This document shows positions 15,074-22,984 of a stretch of DNA of 40,501 bases, piece by piece. The stretch is from contig CAZYEX010000031.1 of assembly GCA_964646605.1 (NCBI GenBank), forward strand, positions 1-40,501, read 5' to 3'. The number at the start of each line of letters is the position of its first letter. Positions within the stretch are counted from its first letter, which is position 1. A program made the translations under genes and the position numbers. The DNA is from SBAX01 sp964646605 (GTDB taxonomy: Bacteria; Planctomycetota; Phycisphaerae; UBA1845). The notes beneath the pieces are model-generated. The model was given only the letters and a program-made list of their open reading frames with translations. It searched no databases and was not told the DNA's origin.

Positions 15074-15721
15074 GTGTCCCTCAACGAACAACTCGAGAAG
15101 ATGCGTGAAGCGTCCTGGGGTCGTTGGCCCAAGGAGAAGCTGGAGATCGTTCTTAGCGCGCGGGATGAGCTTGCGCGGTCGGGGATCGTCGAGCGGATGC
15201 TCAAGGTCGGCGATCGGGCGCCGGACTTCGCGCTACAGAATGCCCGCGGAACCACGGTGCGGCTTTCCGATCTTCTTGGCCACGGACCGGTGGTGGCCGC
15301 GTTCTACCGCGGGCATTGGTGAAGGTACTGCAACGCCGAACTGTCGGCGCTCCAGCAGGTGCTGGGGGACATCGAGAAGTCGGGCGGGGCGCTCATTGCG
15401 ATCTCGCCGGAGCTACCCGGCGCCGGTCGGGTCACCACGGAAAAAAACCAACTGACCTTCGACGTGCTCAGCGATTCGGGCAACAAAGTCGCGGCGGCGT
15501 ACGGATTGGTATTTCAGGTCCCGCCGGATTTGCGGGAATTCTACAAAACTCTGGGGATCGACCTCGCAAAGCACAACGGGGACGCCGGCGATCGGCTGCC
15601 GCTGCCGGCCACGTTCGTCATCGACCGCACGGGCGTCATCCGCGCCGCCTTCGCCGACGCCGATTACGTCAAGCGCATGGAACCGGCGGCCATCGTCGCG
15701 GCGCTCACCGCGCTGCGGTAA
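15074..15721 (+). CDS. Peroxiredoxin-like protein, probable selenoprotein (Sec83 encoded by TGA)
   Basis: Read through the TGA at 15320-15322, this is one 215-residue AhpC/TSA-type peroxiredoxin-like protein. The sequence before the TGA is ...LKVGDRAPDFAL...VVAAFYRGHW, and after it RYCNAELSALQQ...LVAISPE-like ALIAISPELP...LPATFVIDRTG. In the family this site reads FYRGxWCPYCNxEL, so TGA stands exactly at the first, peroxidatic Cys of the CxxC motif, giving U-R-Y-C. Both halves are in the same frame, and the downstream 132 codons are open and conserved-looking. A SECIS-like hairpin follows the TGA. TGA is an ordinary stop elsewhere in this window, for example where it overlaps following starts. 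The start is GTG at 15074 (family N-terminus MSLxEQL). The alternative is a nonsense mutation in a dying gene, but that would be a coincidence at this codon. Expected role: reduction of hydroperoxides or disulfide exchange. Confidence 0.82.
15342..15371 (+). promoter_or_regulatory. SECIS-like stem-loop downstream of the in-frame TGA
   Basis: Upper stem of seven pairs, CTCCAGC/GCTGGGG (15350-15356 with 15361-15367, including one G-U pair), closing a 4-nt loop AGGU with G in the second and third positions. A lower stem TGTC/GACA (15342-15345 with 15368-15371) is separated by a one-sided bulge GGCG. The apical loop begins 34 nt after the TGA, within the spacing I know for bacterial SECIS elements, which need a G in the first two loop bases. 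The fold was drawn by eye, without energy calculation. Confidence 0.6.
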
Positions 15722-15725
15722 CCCT

Positions 15726-17600
15726 TCATCCACGCATGAAGCGCGTCGCACTCGTGCGGCGGTAGTTTGTCCGCGGGTTTGCCCTTGACGCTTCGCGTAA
15801 AGGGGGGCCGTCCGCGGTTCGGATGGGTCGTGTCGCTTCCGCTCCACGCTCGGATAGGCCCGTCGCGCGCGCTTCGTGTTCGGATGGGGGGAGTCCGAAG
15901 AGGTATTGATCGAGGGGGTCGGGGGCGGCGGCGGGCTGGAGGGCGAAGGTTTCGATGACGGATTGCGGGGCCGGGATCCAATTGCTCCGCCAAAGATTGT
16001 CAGGGTGCAGAACGAAGAGTGTGCGGACGGCGGGGACGTTGCGGGCGGTGCGGATGCGCGTTGTCCATTGGTCGAGCGTGGCGCGGTCGGCGGGGATGGG
16101 CAGGGCGGGGATTTGCGTTTCGAGGGTGATGTATTCGTGGAAGTTGCTGACCACGACGAGTTCGGGGGCGTTGTGTTCGCGTAACCAGGTGAACAGTTCG
16201 GCGGCGCCGGGCTGAAAGCATTGGGACCACTGGCCATAGGGGGTGGACGGGCGATGGGCGGCGGACCAACGCTCGCAGGATCGGACCCAGTCTTGGCGGA
16301 TGCTCCACCATCCCGCGGTGACAAGCACAAGGCACAAAGCGACTCGCGCCAGGCGGCGCGGGATTGCAGCGATGGGGGTGACGAAGAGGACGAAATAGAG
16401 CGGGCGGATGGGCAGGTAATAGCGATCGAGGGCGACGTAGTCGAATTTGCCGTGGAAGAAGGTCGAGGCGGCGATCAGCATGGCCAGGAGGGTCATGGTC
16501 AGGAACAGGCTCAGCGATACCGAGGGTGAGCGGACGAACTCGACGAGTGTGCGTCTGGTTTTGGAATGGGCTGCGGCGGCGACCACGGCGAGCGGTGAGG
16601 TTGCGAACAACCAGTGACTTGCCGAGCGGTAGTCGAAGTAGCCTAAGTTGGTGAAGGTCCACCAGGCGCGGGCGAGCAGATCGAGTGAGCCGTCGAATCC
16701 CATTGTGTCGCCCAAGTTGAGTTGTGCGGCGAGGGTCGTGGATGGGGCGTAGATGCGGTTGATGAGCAGGAGGCCGGCCACGGGGAGGGCGGCGCCCAGG
16801 GTGAACATTGCGAGATGCGCGAATCGAACGCGCCGTCGGAGGCAGATCACCAGGAGGTAGAGCCCGATGGCCAAGGGAACGAAGACGCTTGCGTATCGGA
16901 ACCAGAACAGGCTGCCGCTGAGGAGTCCCGCCATGGCGAGAAGTGGCCCGTCGGAATTTTGCTTAGCGGCCTTTGCGGTCAGGAGGAGAATGAAGGGAAG
17001 GACGGCCACGAGGATCGCGTCGGTGGAGGGATTGATGAGGAAGGTGGGCGGGAGGGCGGCGAGTGCGCCGACGGCGGCGAGTAGGAACCCCGTCAGGCCG
17101 CGGGGGGCGATGCGGCGGATCCAGGCGAACCAACCGAAGAAAGCGGCCGAACAGGCGACGGCGCTGATCCATGCGCAGGCTTCGAGGGTCGTGAGGCCCA
17201 GCGAAGCGCGAATCGCGGCGACGAGCAGGGAGTATCCGATGGGCCAATGGGTGAGGAATCCCCAGTCGTATTGCCACGACCAGGGTTGGTGGGGGGCGAC
17301 GGGTGGGGTGCAGGTCAATCCTTGTCCGGCGACGAGTCGATCGGCGGCGGTCAGGAGATAGCAATAGTCCGACTCGACGAGGGGAGAGATGGCCAGCATA
17401 TTCGCAAGTGTTTTGAGCACGATCGAGCCAAGCACGATGGTGGCGAGGAAGGCGGCGAGTTGTAGTCGGGTCGCGGCGGCGGAATCGGCGCGCGCTTGGC
17501 GGGCGAGGGGCGTGGTCAAGGCGCCCGACGGTCCTCCGACGACAAGTCCGCCACGACAGATCACTGTGCGCAGGCTCCGCAGCGACCGGCGAGCCCCCAT
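15726..17600 (-). CDS. GT-C-like polytopic membrane glycosyltransferase
   Basis: Up to 624 residues with about ten to twelve hydrophobic helices. The first extracytoplasmic loop has ESDYCYLLTAADRL, where an acidic residue after the first helix is the usual catalytic position in GT-C enzymes; FHGKFDYVALDRYYLPIRP lies in a later loop. A soluble C-terminal part follows (FTWLREHNAPELVVVSNFHEY). The last 50 or so residues (from about SEHEARATG onward, ending TRFMRG) are encoded by the dispersed GC-rich repeat zone (15786-15885), so the native C-terminus was probably replaced or extended by repeat sequence. The 5' end is also uncertain: the first 45 residues are basic and not membrane-like. It is divergent from the GT2 gene at 17729, a common partner for making or using polyprenyl-phosphate sugars. 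Confidence 0.7.
   Translation of the reverse strand: MGARRSLRSLRTVICRGGLVVGGPSGALTTPLARQARADSAAATRLQLAAFLATIVLGSIVLKTLANMLAISPLVESDYCYLLTAADRLVAGQGLTCTPPVAPHQPWSWQYDWGFLTHWPIGYSLLVAAIRASLGLTTLEACAWISAVACSAAFFGWFAWIRRIAPRGLTGFLLAAVGALAALPPTFLINPSTDAILVAVLPFILLLTAKAAKQNSDGPLLAMAGLLSGSLFWFRYASVFVPLAIGLYLLVICLRRRVRFAHLAMFTLGAALPVAGLLLINRIYAPSTTLAAQLNLGDTMGFDGSLDLLARAWWTFTNLGYFDYRSASHWLFATSPLAVVAAAAHSKTRRTLVEFVRSPSVSLSLFLTMTLLAMLIAASTFFHGKFDYVALDRYYLPIRPLYFVLFVTPIAAIPRRLARVALCLVLVTAGWWSIRQDWVRSCERWSAAHRPSTPYGQWSQCFQPGAAELFTWLREHNAPELVVVSNFHEYITLETQIPALPIPADRATLDQWTTRIRTARNVPAVRTLFVLHPDNLWRSNWIPAPQSVIETFALQPAAAPDPLDQYLFGLPPSEHEARATGLSERGAEATRPIRTADGPPLREASRANPRTNYRRTSATRFMRG
15786..15885. repeat. 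Repeat zone at the 3' end of the GT-C-like gene
   Basis: It contains the exact second copy of the 25-bp word at 14989-15013 (here 15786-15810) and an inverted degenerate copy of the other dispersed element (15859-15885). The two zones flank the peroxiredoxin gene. This copy lies within the reading frame of the opposing membrane protein. Confidence 0.7.
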
Positions 17601-17728
17601 GGATGGGACGGCTCGGATCGGTTATCGGTCCCATCGACGAGTTTCGGGGCGGCCTTGAGGTATCGGACGGTCGGTACGGCGGTTTCAACCGATCGTCGAT
17701 TCCCGCCGAGAACATTATGGGAACTGCG

Positions 17729-19015
17729 ATGAAACTAAGCATCGTGATACCGGCCTATAACGAGGAGGAGGCGATTGCCTCGACGATCGAGCGCACGCTG
17801 GCGGCGCGGGAGGCGATCGCTGCGCGGTCGCCGGTGAGCGAGGTCGAGGTCATCGTGGTGAGCGACGGTTCGACGGATCGGACGGCGGAGATCGCGGCGC
17901 GGTACGGGGATGTGCGGCTGGTGGTGTTTGAGAAAAACCGCGGGTACGGGGCGGCGATCCAGCGGGGGTTCGAGGAGGGAACGGGGGAACTGGTGGGCTT
18001 TTTGGATGCGGACGGGACGTGTGACCCCGCTTTCTTTGCAACACTTTGCTCTGCGATCGTGGAAGAAGATGCCGCGGTGGCGATTGGATCGCGGATGGGG
18101 CCCCAAAGTCGGATGCCGCGGGTGCGGCGTCTGGGCAATCGAATCTACGCGTTCATTCTCTCGGCGCTGAGCAACAAGGTGGTGACGGACACGGCCAGCG
18201 GGATGCGGGTGATTAGGCGGGAGGCACTGTCGCAGCTTTATCCGTTGCCGACGGGCTTGCACTTTACGCCGGCGATGAGCGCCCGGGTGCTCATGGACGA
18301 TCGAATGACGATCGTCGAGCGGCCCATGTCCTACGAGGAACGGATCGGGGAGTCCAAACTGCACGTGGTGCGCGACGGGGTGCGGTTTTTGCGGACGATT
18401 TTCGAGATGTCCTTGATGTGGCGACCTGCGAAGTTCTTCATCAGCGCGGCGGTCGCGTGCCTCATGGTTGTCATCCTGCTGGCACTTCACCCGGTGGAAA
18501 TGTGGCTTACGCAAGGGCATTTGCAGGAGGACATGATCTATCGTTTGTTGTTCTGTGCGTTCACGGGGATGTTGGGGGCGGCGCTGTTGTCCGGGGGCGT
18601 GGTGTCGGAACTGCTGCACGGACTATGGACGGATCGGCCTCGGGCGAGGACGTTCGGATTCGCACTCGTGGAGAAAGTGTACACCGTGGGGGGTTTCTGC
18701 GTTGTGTCGATCCTCGTGGTTCCGATCCTGACGGCGTTGGTGGGTCACGGGGTCTGGACGCGGGTCACCGCCGGGTACGTCCATGAGCATTGGTCGCGCG
18801 TCGTGCTTGCGGGGTTGCTGGCCTTCGGGCTGGGCCAACTGGGGATCACGGTCTTGATCGCCAATCTCATTCGTTTTCACAGTGCCCGCAAGGAGCGCCT
18901 CGTCAAGGGCCGGAGTGTCAAGTCAGCGGCATCGGGCGCTGAAACCGTCGGGTCATCGTCAGCCACCCGTCGCGGTGCGACACCTCACCCTCAGCCTTCC
19001 CCTGCGGTCTGTTGA
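17729..19015 (+). CDS. GT2 family glycosyltransferase, polyprenyl-phosphate sugar synthase-like
   Basis: 428 residues from the ATG at 17729 (MKLSIVIPAYNEEEA), the standard GT2 start; the frame is open further up without support. Motifs: VSDGSTDRTAE, the DxD-type FLDADGTCD that binds nucleotide-sugar and metal, and SGMRVIRREAL. After the catalytic domain (about 1-230) there are four hydrophobic segments (from about 250: FFISAAVACLMVVILLAL, LLFCAFTGMLGAALL, VGGFCVVSILVVPIL, VVLAGLLAFGLGQLGI). This is the arrangement of dolichol/undecaprenyl-phosphate mannose or glucose synthases, which work on the inner membrane's cytoplasmic face. Its product could feed the GT-C-like proteins in the window. 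The last residues are low-complexity (SAASGAETVGSSSATRRGA). Confidence 0.88.
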   Translation: MKLSIVIPAYNEEEAIASTIERTLAAREAIAARSPVSEVEVIVVSDGSTDRTAEIAARYGDVRLVVFEKNRGYGAAIQRGFEEGTGELVGFLDADGTCDPAFFATLCSAIVEEDAAVAIGSRMGPQSRMPRVRRLGNRIYAFILSALSNKVVTDTASGMRVIRREALSQLYPLPTGLHFTPAMSARVLMDDRMTIVERPMSYEERIGESKLHVVRDGVRFLRTIFEMSLMWRPAKFFISAAVACLMVVILLALHPVEMWLTQGHLQEDMIYRLLFCAFTGMLGAALLSGGVVSELLHGLWTDRPRARTFGFALVEKVYTVGGFCVVSILVVPILTALVGHGVWTRVTAGYVHEHWSRVVLAGLLAFGLGQLGITVLIANLIRFHSARKERLVKGRSVKSAASGAETVGSSSATRRGATPHPQPSPAVC

Positions 19016-19207
19016 AGGGATGTAGCTCGTCCCCCTCCCTGCGGAGTTCTGCACGTCATTCGTTGGTCGGCGGAACGACAAGCGAACACGACCCAAGGGC
19101 GTGATTCACATAGGTGATCCATCGGGACCGCCAGCAGTTTTCGCACGTTGGTTTACATTCCGGAATGTGGAACAAGCGTCTTCGGCGGGTGAATCCTCAA
19201 TGCAACG

Positions 19208-19321
19208 CTATTCATTGTCTGTGTTCAAGAGTTCAAGAAGTCGGTCGCGTAGGCGTTTGCAGATTTCCAAGGCCTTCGCCGCGTCCTCGCGGTTGATGAG
19301 GTCGAACGCCTCGGGGATGGA
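19208..19321 (-). pseudogene. Remnant of a HEPN-domain gene, 3' end only
   Basis: The last 37 codons of a minus-strand frame read AFDLINREDAAKALEICK and then RLRDRLLELL. This matches the C-terminus of the HEPN protein at 21236-21625 (DRNHAGKAMEICKRL, then REELLKIL). The upstream part of the frame does not resemble HEPN. The rest of the 530-bp gap 19016-19545 holds no other gene that I can see, apart from the higBA promoter at its end. Confidence 0.6.
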
Positions 19322-19501
19322 CAGCCGATCGAGGTGCTGTGACCCGGGTTGCGATGCTCGGTGGTCAAATGCCCGCGATCGTCCATAACTATTGCCCGGC
19401 TTGCCGTCCGCTGCATATTGTATTCGGCTGCCCTGTAGGCACAACCACGTGCCCCGGATACGATTTCGCCATTGGAATTCCCTGGACTGACGAGATTCCA
19501 T

Positions 19502-19530
19502 TTGACTTTTGTTCGTAATCTTACGAACAT
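19502..19530 (+). promoter_or_regulatory. higBA promoter with palindromic operator
   Basis: A perfect 18-bp dyad GTTCGTAATCTTACGAAC (19511-19528) lies between a -35-like TTGACT (19502-19507) and a weak -10-like GAACAT (19525-19530, 17-bp spacing). This position, just upstream of the toxin gene, is where HigA-type antitoxins bind to repress their own operon. Confidence 0.65.
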
Positions 19531-19545
19531 GGAAGGGAGGCGCCG

Positions 19546-19923
19546 GTGCCGCCCATTGAGGTGCTGTTCTATCGAGAGAAAGATGGCCGCGTTCCGATGG
19601 TCGAGTGGCTTGACGACCTTCCGCCGAAAGCGCGAACGAAGTGCGTTTACGCCCTTGAGCGGTTGGCGGATCTCGGGTACGAACTTCGGCGGCCCGCCGC
19701 GGATTACCTGAGGGACGGGATCTACGAGCTTCGAGTCGGCTGCCAGGGTGTGAATTACCGAATGCTATACTTCTTCCATGATCGGGCGGTTGCGCTCGTT
19801 TCTCACGGGATTCTGAAAGAGCGCAGGGTTCCGCCGCGAGAGATCGAACGAGCGATCAACAGAAGGATGGAGGTTAAGCACGACCCGATACGGCACACGT
19901 TCCGACCGGGACCACTGAAATGA
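19546..19923 (+). CDS. higB: RelE/ParE-superfamily toxin (HigB, phage Gp49-like)
   Basis: 125 residues from a GTG with a good GGGAGG site. The pattern FYREKDGRVPMVEWLDDLPPK, then LRRPAADYLRDGIYELRV, then NYRMLYFFHDRAVALVSHGILK is that of the Gp49-like/HigB branch of RelE toxins, mRNA interferases that act on translating ribosomes. The gene overlaps the antitoxin gene as ATGA (19920-19923). The toxin-first order is typical for higBA. A 30-residue basic tail after the RelE core (RRMEVKHDPIRH) is slightly long for the family. Confidence 0.9.
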   Translation: MPPIEVLFYREKDGRVPMVEWLDDLPPKARTKCVYALERLADLGYELRRPAADYLRDGIYELRVGCQGVNYRMLYFFHDRAVALVSHGILKERRVPPREIERAINRRMEVKHDPIRHTFRPGPLK

Positions 19924-20261
19924 AAAAGAAATCTTCCAAGGGACGCTCCTCGCGTTCCCCGACGATCCAATATCTATACGACCGTTACATCGGCGATGAC
20001 CCTGAGCGCCTGGGCTGGATCGAGGAGGCGCGAGTCAACATGGACATCGCCCAAAAGATTTACGACCTCCGTACAAAGGCCGGACTGTCCCAACGTGCGC
20101 TCGCCCGGCTGGTCGGCACGACCGCTTCCGTGATCTGCCAGCTAGAGGACGCCGATTACGAGGGCCACTCTCTTTCCATGCTTCGCCGAATCGCCGCCGC
20201 ACTTGACAAGCGCGTGGATATCCGGTTCCTGCCTCTCAAGCGGAAGGCTCGTTCGGCGTAG
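19920..20261 (+). CDS. higA: HigA-type HTH antitoxin
   Basis: 113 residues. An XRE-type helix-turn-helix spans about residues 45-100 (IYDLRTKAGLSQRALARLVG, then SVICQLEDADY, then LRRIAAALDKRVDIRF), preceded by a basic, Ser-rich N-terminus. It is translationally coupled to higB. The family binds and neutralises HigB and represses the operon, most likely through the palindrome at 19511-19528. Confidence 0.9.
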   Translation: MKKKSSKGRSSRSPTIQYLYDRYIGDDPERLGWIEEARVNMDIAQKIYDLRTKAGLSQRALARLVGTTASVICQLEDADYEGHSLSMLRRIAAALDKRVDIRFLPLKRKARSA

Positions 20262-20281
20262 AGTGTCCGCGGATCAGCGGT

Positions 20282-20542
20282 TCAGGCGTTCAACCGATTC
20301 CTACGCAGGACGAATCCGCCCGCGGTGACCAGCGCAACGAGCATGATCGCCAACCCGATGCCGCCCACTGCCGGGACGCTCCCGGTCGCGGCGAGGCGCC
20401 GCAACGTAAACCTTCCCTTGCAGCCTGCTGAAAAGGCGTAGCGCCGCCCGTCGAACGGTGTCACCAAACGGCACTGTTCAAGAGCAGTAGCACGCTTCAC
20501 GAGTTCGATCAGCGCCACACGGGCGTTTTCGTGCATAGCCAT
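20282..20542 (-). pseudogene. Orphan C-terminal sorting-tail fragment
   Basis: The frame ends with SVPAVGGIGLAIMLVALVTAGGFVLRRNRLNA-type sequence: a short VPxxGxxG motif, one hydrophobic helix and an Arg-rich end. This layout is typical of C-terminal sorting tails (PEP-CTERM or IPTLxEWG-like) on exported planctomycete proteins. Upstream, only about 60 unremarkable residues remain, with no signal peptide, and the frame runs under the end of the next gene (20509-21165). I read it as the remnant of a larger exported protein, though a tiny membrane protein cannot be excluded. Confidence 0.4.
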
Positions 20543-21165
20543 CGCGCCTTGCCAAACTTCTTGAGCGTTGCGAGGGTTGCCGACTGCCGCCAACGCAACG
20601 CGGCCAGCGTGTTACTCGCTTCGCGCTTCATCTCCGCCAACAATGACTCCAAGGCGTTGGCGTCGATATCGGATTCCTGGTCCAGTTGACCGGCAATCGA
20701 GGACGCCGCCTCTCGTACAAGTTCCAATCGTGGCTTTAACTCCACCAGCCCCTCGACCATTCGCTTTGGTTTCCCAATATTCGCCTGAACGAATTTCTCG
20801 TACTTTGAAGCGGATCCGAAAGGTAGAAACTCTACACTGTATCCGCCTTCGTTGGCGAGCTTCTTGAGTTCCTCAACCGAGTAGTATTCGCTCGTTTTCA
20901 CGTCGTCGATTGCTTTGGACAGTTTGTCCAGAGTGCCATTCAGTTGGGCAACACTTGATTTTGCCGGATGCGGTTTACGTTGAGATACGAGCGACAACGG
21001 ACGGTCAAAAGACGAAACGAGGGTTGCGAGCGACTCCGAAGTCGTATCAAGGTCCAGCAAGCTCAATCCTTCGGCAACCTCGCTGGAGAGGTTTTTTTGG
21101 CCGAACCAATACCCTACGCCCCCGGTCACTGCGGCAATCAAGAGACCGCTTGCCGTATTGAACAC
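20509..21165 (-). CDS. Membrane-anchored helical protein of unknown function
   Basis: 218 residues. An N-terminal hydrophobic segment (SGLLIAAVTGGVGYWFG) anchors a long, mostly helical region: LDKLSKAIDDVKTSEYYSV, then EELKKLANEGGYSVEFLPFG, then AEMKREASNTLAALRWR. Charged heptad-like spacing suggests coiled coil. The gene is less GC-rich than the housekeeping genes and lies between the HigBA and MNT/HEPN modules, so it looks like accessory DNA. I do not recognise the family. Confidence 0.6.
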   Translation of the reverse strand: MFNTASGLLIAAVTGGVGYWFGQKNLSSEVAEGLSLLDLDTTSESLATLVSSFDRPLSLVSQRKPHPAKSSVAQLNGTLDKLSKAIDDVKTSEYYSVEELKKLANEGGYSVEFLPFGSASKYEKFVQANIGKPKRMVEGLVELKPRLELVREAASSIAGQLDQESDIDANALESLLAEMKREASNTLAALRWRQSATLATLKKFGKARWLCTKTPVWR

Positions 21166-21235
21166 AAAGGACCCGAACCACAGTTTCGTTTTTTCTTCGT
21201 CATTGGTCGCTAATCCACACCAGCCTGAACCGAGT

Positions 21236-21625
21236 CTACCCGTTCGTCGCCATTAGAATCTTCAGCAATTCCTCGCGTAGGCGTTTGCAAATTTCCATCG
21301 CCTTGCCCGCGTGGTTTCGGTCGGCCCACACGCCTGGGTAACGAAAGGCGACGCCGCCGCGTGTCAACCATTCGACATCCTCCGTCGCCGCGTCCCACGC
21401 CGGACACGCGGCCCGAAGCAGATCGGCGAGGAAGAGCAGATTGTGCGTTCGCGGCGGATCTTGGTCTCGCGCTACGAGAACCGCCTTCATCAACTTCTCA
21501 ATGCACTGATGGGCGTGAAAGCAGACTGCGTCGCAGGCCGATTCGTCGGCGACCGCGAGTTCGCGGAGCGCCGTGCGAAAGTCCCCCTCGGCCTTTCGGA
21601 CCCATTCCTCAACCGGTTCGGGCAT
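21236..21625 (-). CDS. HEPN-domain protein, partner of an MNT protein
   Basis: 129 residues from the ATG at 21625 (MPEPVEEWVRKAEGDF), the usual HEPN (PF05168-type) start; the frame is open further but without support. Motifs: AVCFHAHQCIEKLMKAVLV (typical H-x-x-Q-x-x-E-K-x-x-K-A), RTHNLLFLADLL, and FRYPG near the C-terminus. HEPN proteins next to nucleotidyltransferases act as RNase toxins or RNA/nucleotide-binding partners. The gene starts 17 bp inside the MNT gene (21609-21926), so the two are co-translated. Confidence 0.87.
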   Translation of the reverse strand: MPEPVEEWVRKAEGDFRTALRELAVADESACDAVCFHAHQCIEKLMKAVLVARDQDPPRTHNLLFLADLLRAACPAWDAATEDVEWLTRGGVAFRYPGVWADRNHAGKAMEICKRLREELLKILMATNG

Positions 21626-21926
21626 AGAGCACCGTGCCGCGATCCAATGCATCGCGGGTAATGGGATCGTGTTCGCGGTAGCGCCGGGCAGCGTCATCCG
21701 GAGTCCGGACGATCACGTCGATGTATCCCTCGTGGCTGACGCGCCCGAGAATCTCCGTAGCCTTGTCGAAGGGGTGGCCCTCATAGGGCATGATGACCAG
21801 CAAGTCCACGTCGGAGTATTCTTTGGGGACGCCGTAGGCATGGGAGCCGAAGAGGATGATCTTGTCGGGATGGAACTCCTCGGCGATGCGGCGGGCGAGT
21901 TCGGTGATGGCGCTCATGGCGACCAT
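21609..21926 (-). CDS. MNT-type nucleotidyltransferase domain protein
   Basis: 105 residues, starting MVAMSAITELARRIAEEF. Signature GSx10DxD: GSHAYGVPKEYSDVDLLV. It pairs by a 17-bp overlap with the downstream HEPN gene, the standard MNT-HEPN two-gene arrangement. It is a close paralogue of 14400-14783, nearly identical over HPDKIILFGSHAYG. A ribosome site (AAAGG) precedes the ATG. Confidence 0.87.
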   Translation of the reverse strand: MVAMSAITELARRIAEEFHPDKIILFGSHAYGVPKEYSDVDLLVIMPYEGHPFDKATEILGRVSHEGYIDVIVRTPDDAARRYREHDPITRDALDRGTVLYARTG

Positions 21927-22055
21927 AGGGGCCTTTCGAGGTCAGACGCGGATCATACCAACGACGGCGGAGTCGTTCAACGAGTGTTGTCACCGGCTGG
22001 AACTCGATGCCACCTGAACCCCCCTGTGTCCCCTCTTGGTAAGGGGGGAGGTGGT

Positions 22056-22706
22056 TCACGCGGTCAGTTCGACGTCCCAATAGGCGGCGTCGAGGAATTG
22101 TCGCCAGGAGGAATAGCGTTGGTCGGCCAGGCTGATGGTCAGCACCGGGTTGCGGCGGGGTTTGAGCGGGGGGCGGATGAGGTGCATGTGGGCGTCGAGG
22201 GGGGTGCGGCCGCCTTTGCGCACGTTGCACTTCAGGCAGGCGCAGACGATGTTGTCCCAGGTCGACTTTCCGCCCAGCGAACGCGGGGTCACGTGATCAA
22301 GGCTGAGGTTGGAGGTCCCGTAGCGCTTGCCGCAATACTGGCAGGTGTTGTTATCGCGGGCGAAGAGGTTGCGGCGGTTGAACTTGACCTCCTGCTTGGG
22401 AAGCTTGGCGAAGGTGAGGACGCGGACGATGCGCGGGACGACGAGGTCGAACCGGACGGTGCGAATCCAGTCGTGGTCGTGAGGCTCAAACTCCTTGCGA
22501 AAGGCGCTCAGTTCCCGCCAGTCGTTGAAGTCATAAGAGACGTATCGCCCGTCGTCGACGTGGACGATCTCGGCCACGGGTTGTCGGGCGGTATCCTGTT
22601 TGAACAGAAGGGTGAACGCTCTCCGCACGCTGACCACGCGCATGGCCATGTAATGCGCGTTGAGCAGCAGGACGTTGCTGTCCAGAGGCGAAACCGAGCT
22701 TTCCAC
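22056..22706 (-). CDS. HNH endonuclease-domain protein
   Basis: 216 residues from a GTG. The N-terminus VLLLNAHYMAMRVVSVRRAF is typical of the widespread chromosomal HNH family that begins 'VLNASYEPLxVVSxxRA'. The HNH zinc-finger nuclease core lies in the second half: CQYCGKRYG, LDHVTPRSLGGKSTWDN and CLKCNVRKGGRTP, so both CxxC pairs and the catalytic His are present. The cellular role of this family is not established; it is usually a stand-alone chromosomal gene rather than part of a restriction system. It is divergent from parA. Confidence 0.88.
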   Translation of the reverse strand: MESSVSPLDSNVLLLNAHYMAMRVVSVRRAFTLLFKQDTARQPVAEIVHVDDGRYVSYDFNDWRELSAFRKEFEPHDHDWIRTVRFDLVVPRIVRVLTFAKLPKQEVKFNRRNLFARDNNTCQYCGKRYGTSNLSLDHVTPRSLGGKSTWDNIVCACLKCNVRKGGRTPLDAHMHLIRPPLKPRRNPVLTISLADQRYSSWRQFLDAAYWDVELTA

Positions 22707-22931
22707 GGCGCCGGAAGCGAAGACCTTCCCTCCTTCCTCAACGAATTCCAGAGGGTTCCTTCCATCGAACCCGCGAAATTCTAGCCGCCCGGATGGGCGA
22801 TCACAAGTGGCGGGAGGCTGGGATGCCCGGCGGTGGGCTCCGGCGGCGAGTTCCCGTCAAGGGGTTGGACGGGCAGGGACCTGGGCAAGGAAATATCGGC
22901 CCTGTGCCGGCGTGGATTCCGCGTTGCACCC

Positions 22932-22961
22932 TTTACATCCGCCTAGGAATAGGGTTATACT
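22932..22961 (+). promoter_or_regulatory. Probable parA promoter
   Basis: TTTACA (22932-22937) and TATACT (22956-22961) are spaced by 18 bp. They lie 23 bp before the parA ATG, with AGGGAGG as ribosome site. Confidence 0.6.
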
Positions 22962-22984
22962 CCGCCTCCGGTCAGGGAGGACCC

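Noticed and set aside
14885..15322. A separate 145-aa gene ending at the TGA, followed by a second gene 15359-15721
   Set aside because: Both parts belong to one peroxiredoxin fold in a single frame and are split exactly at the catalytic Cys codon; the sequence before 15074 is dispersed repeat.
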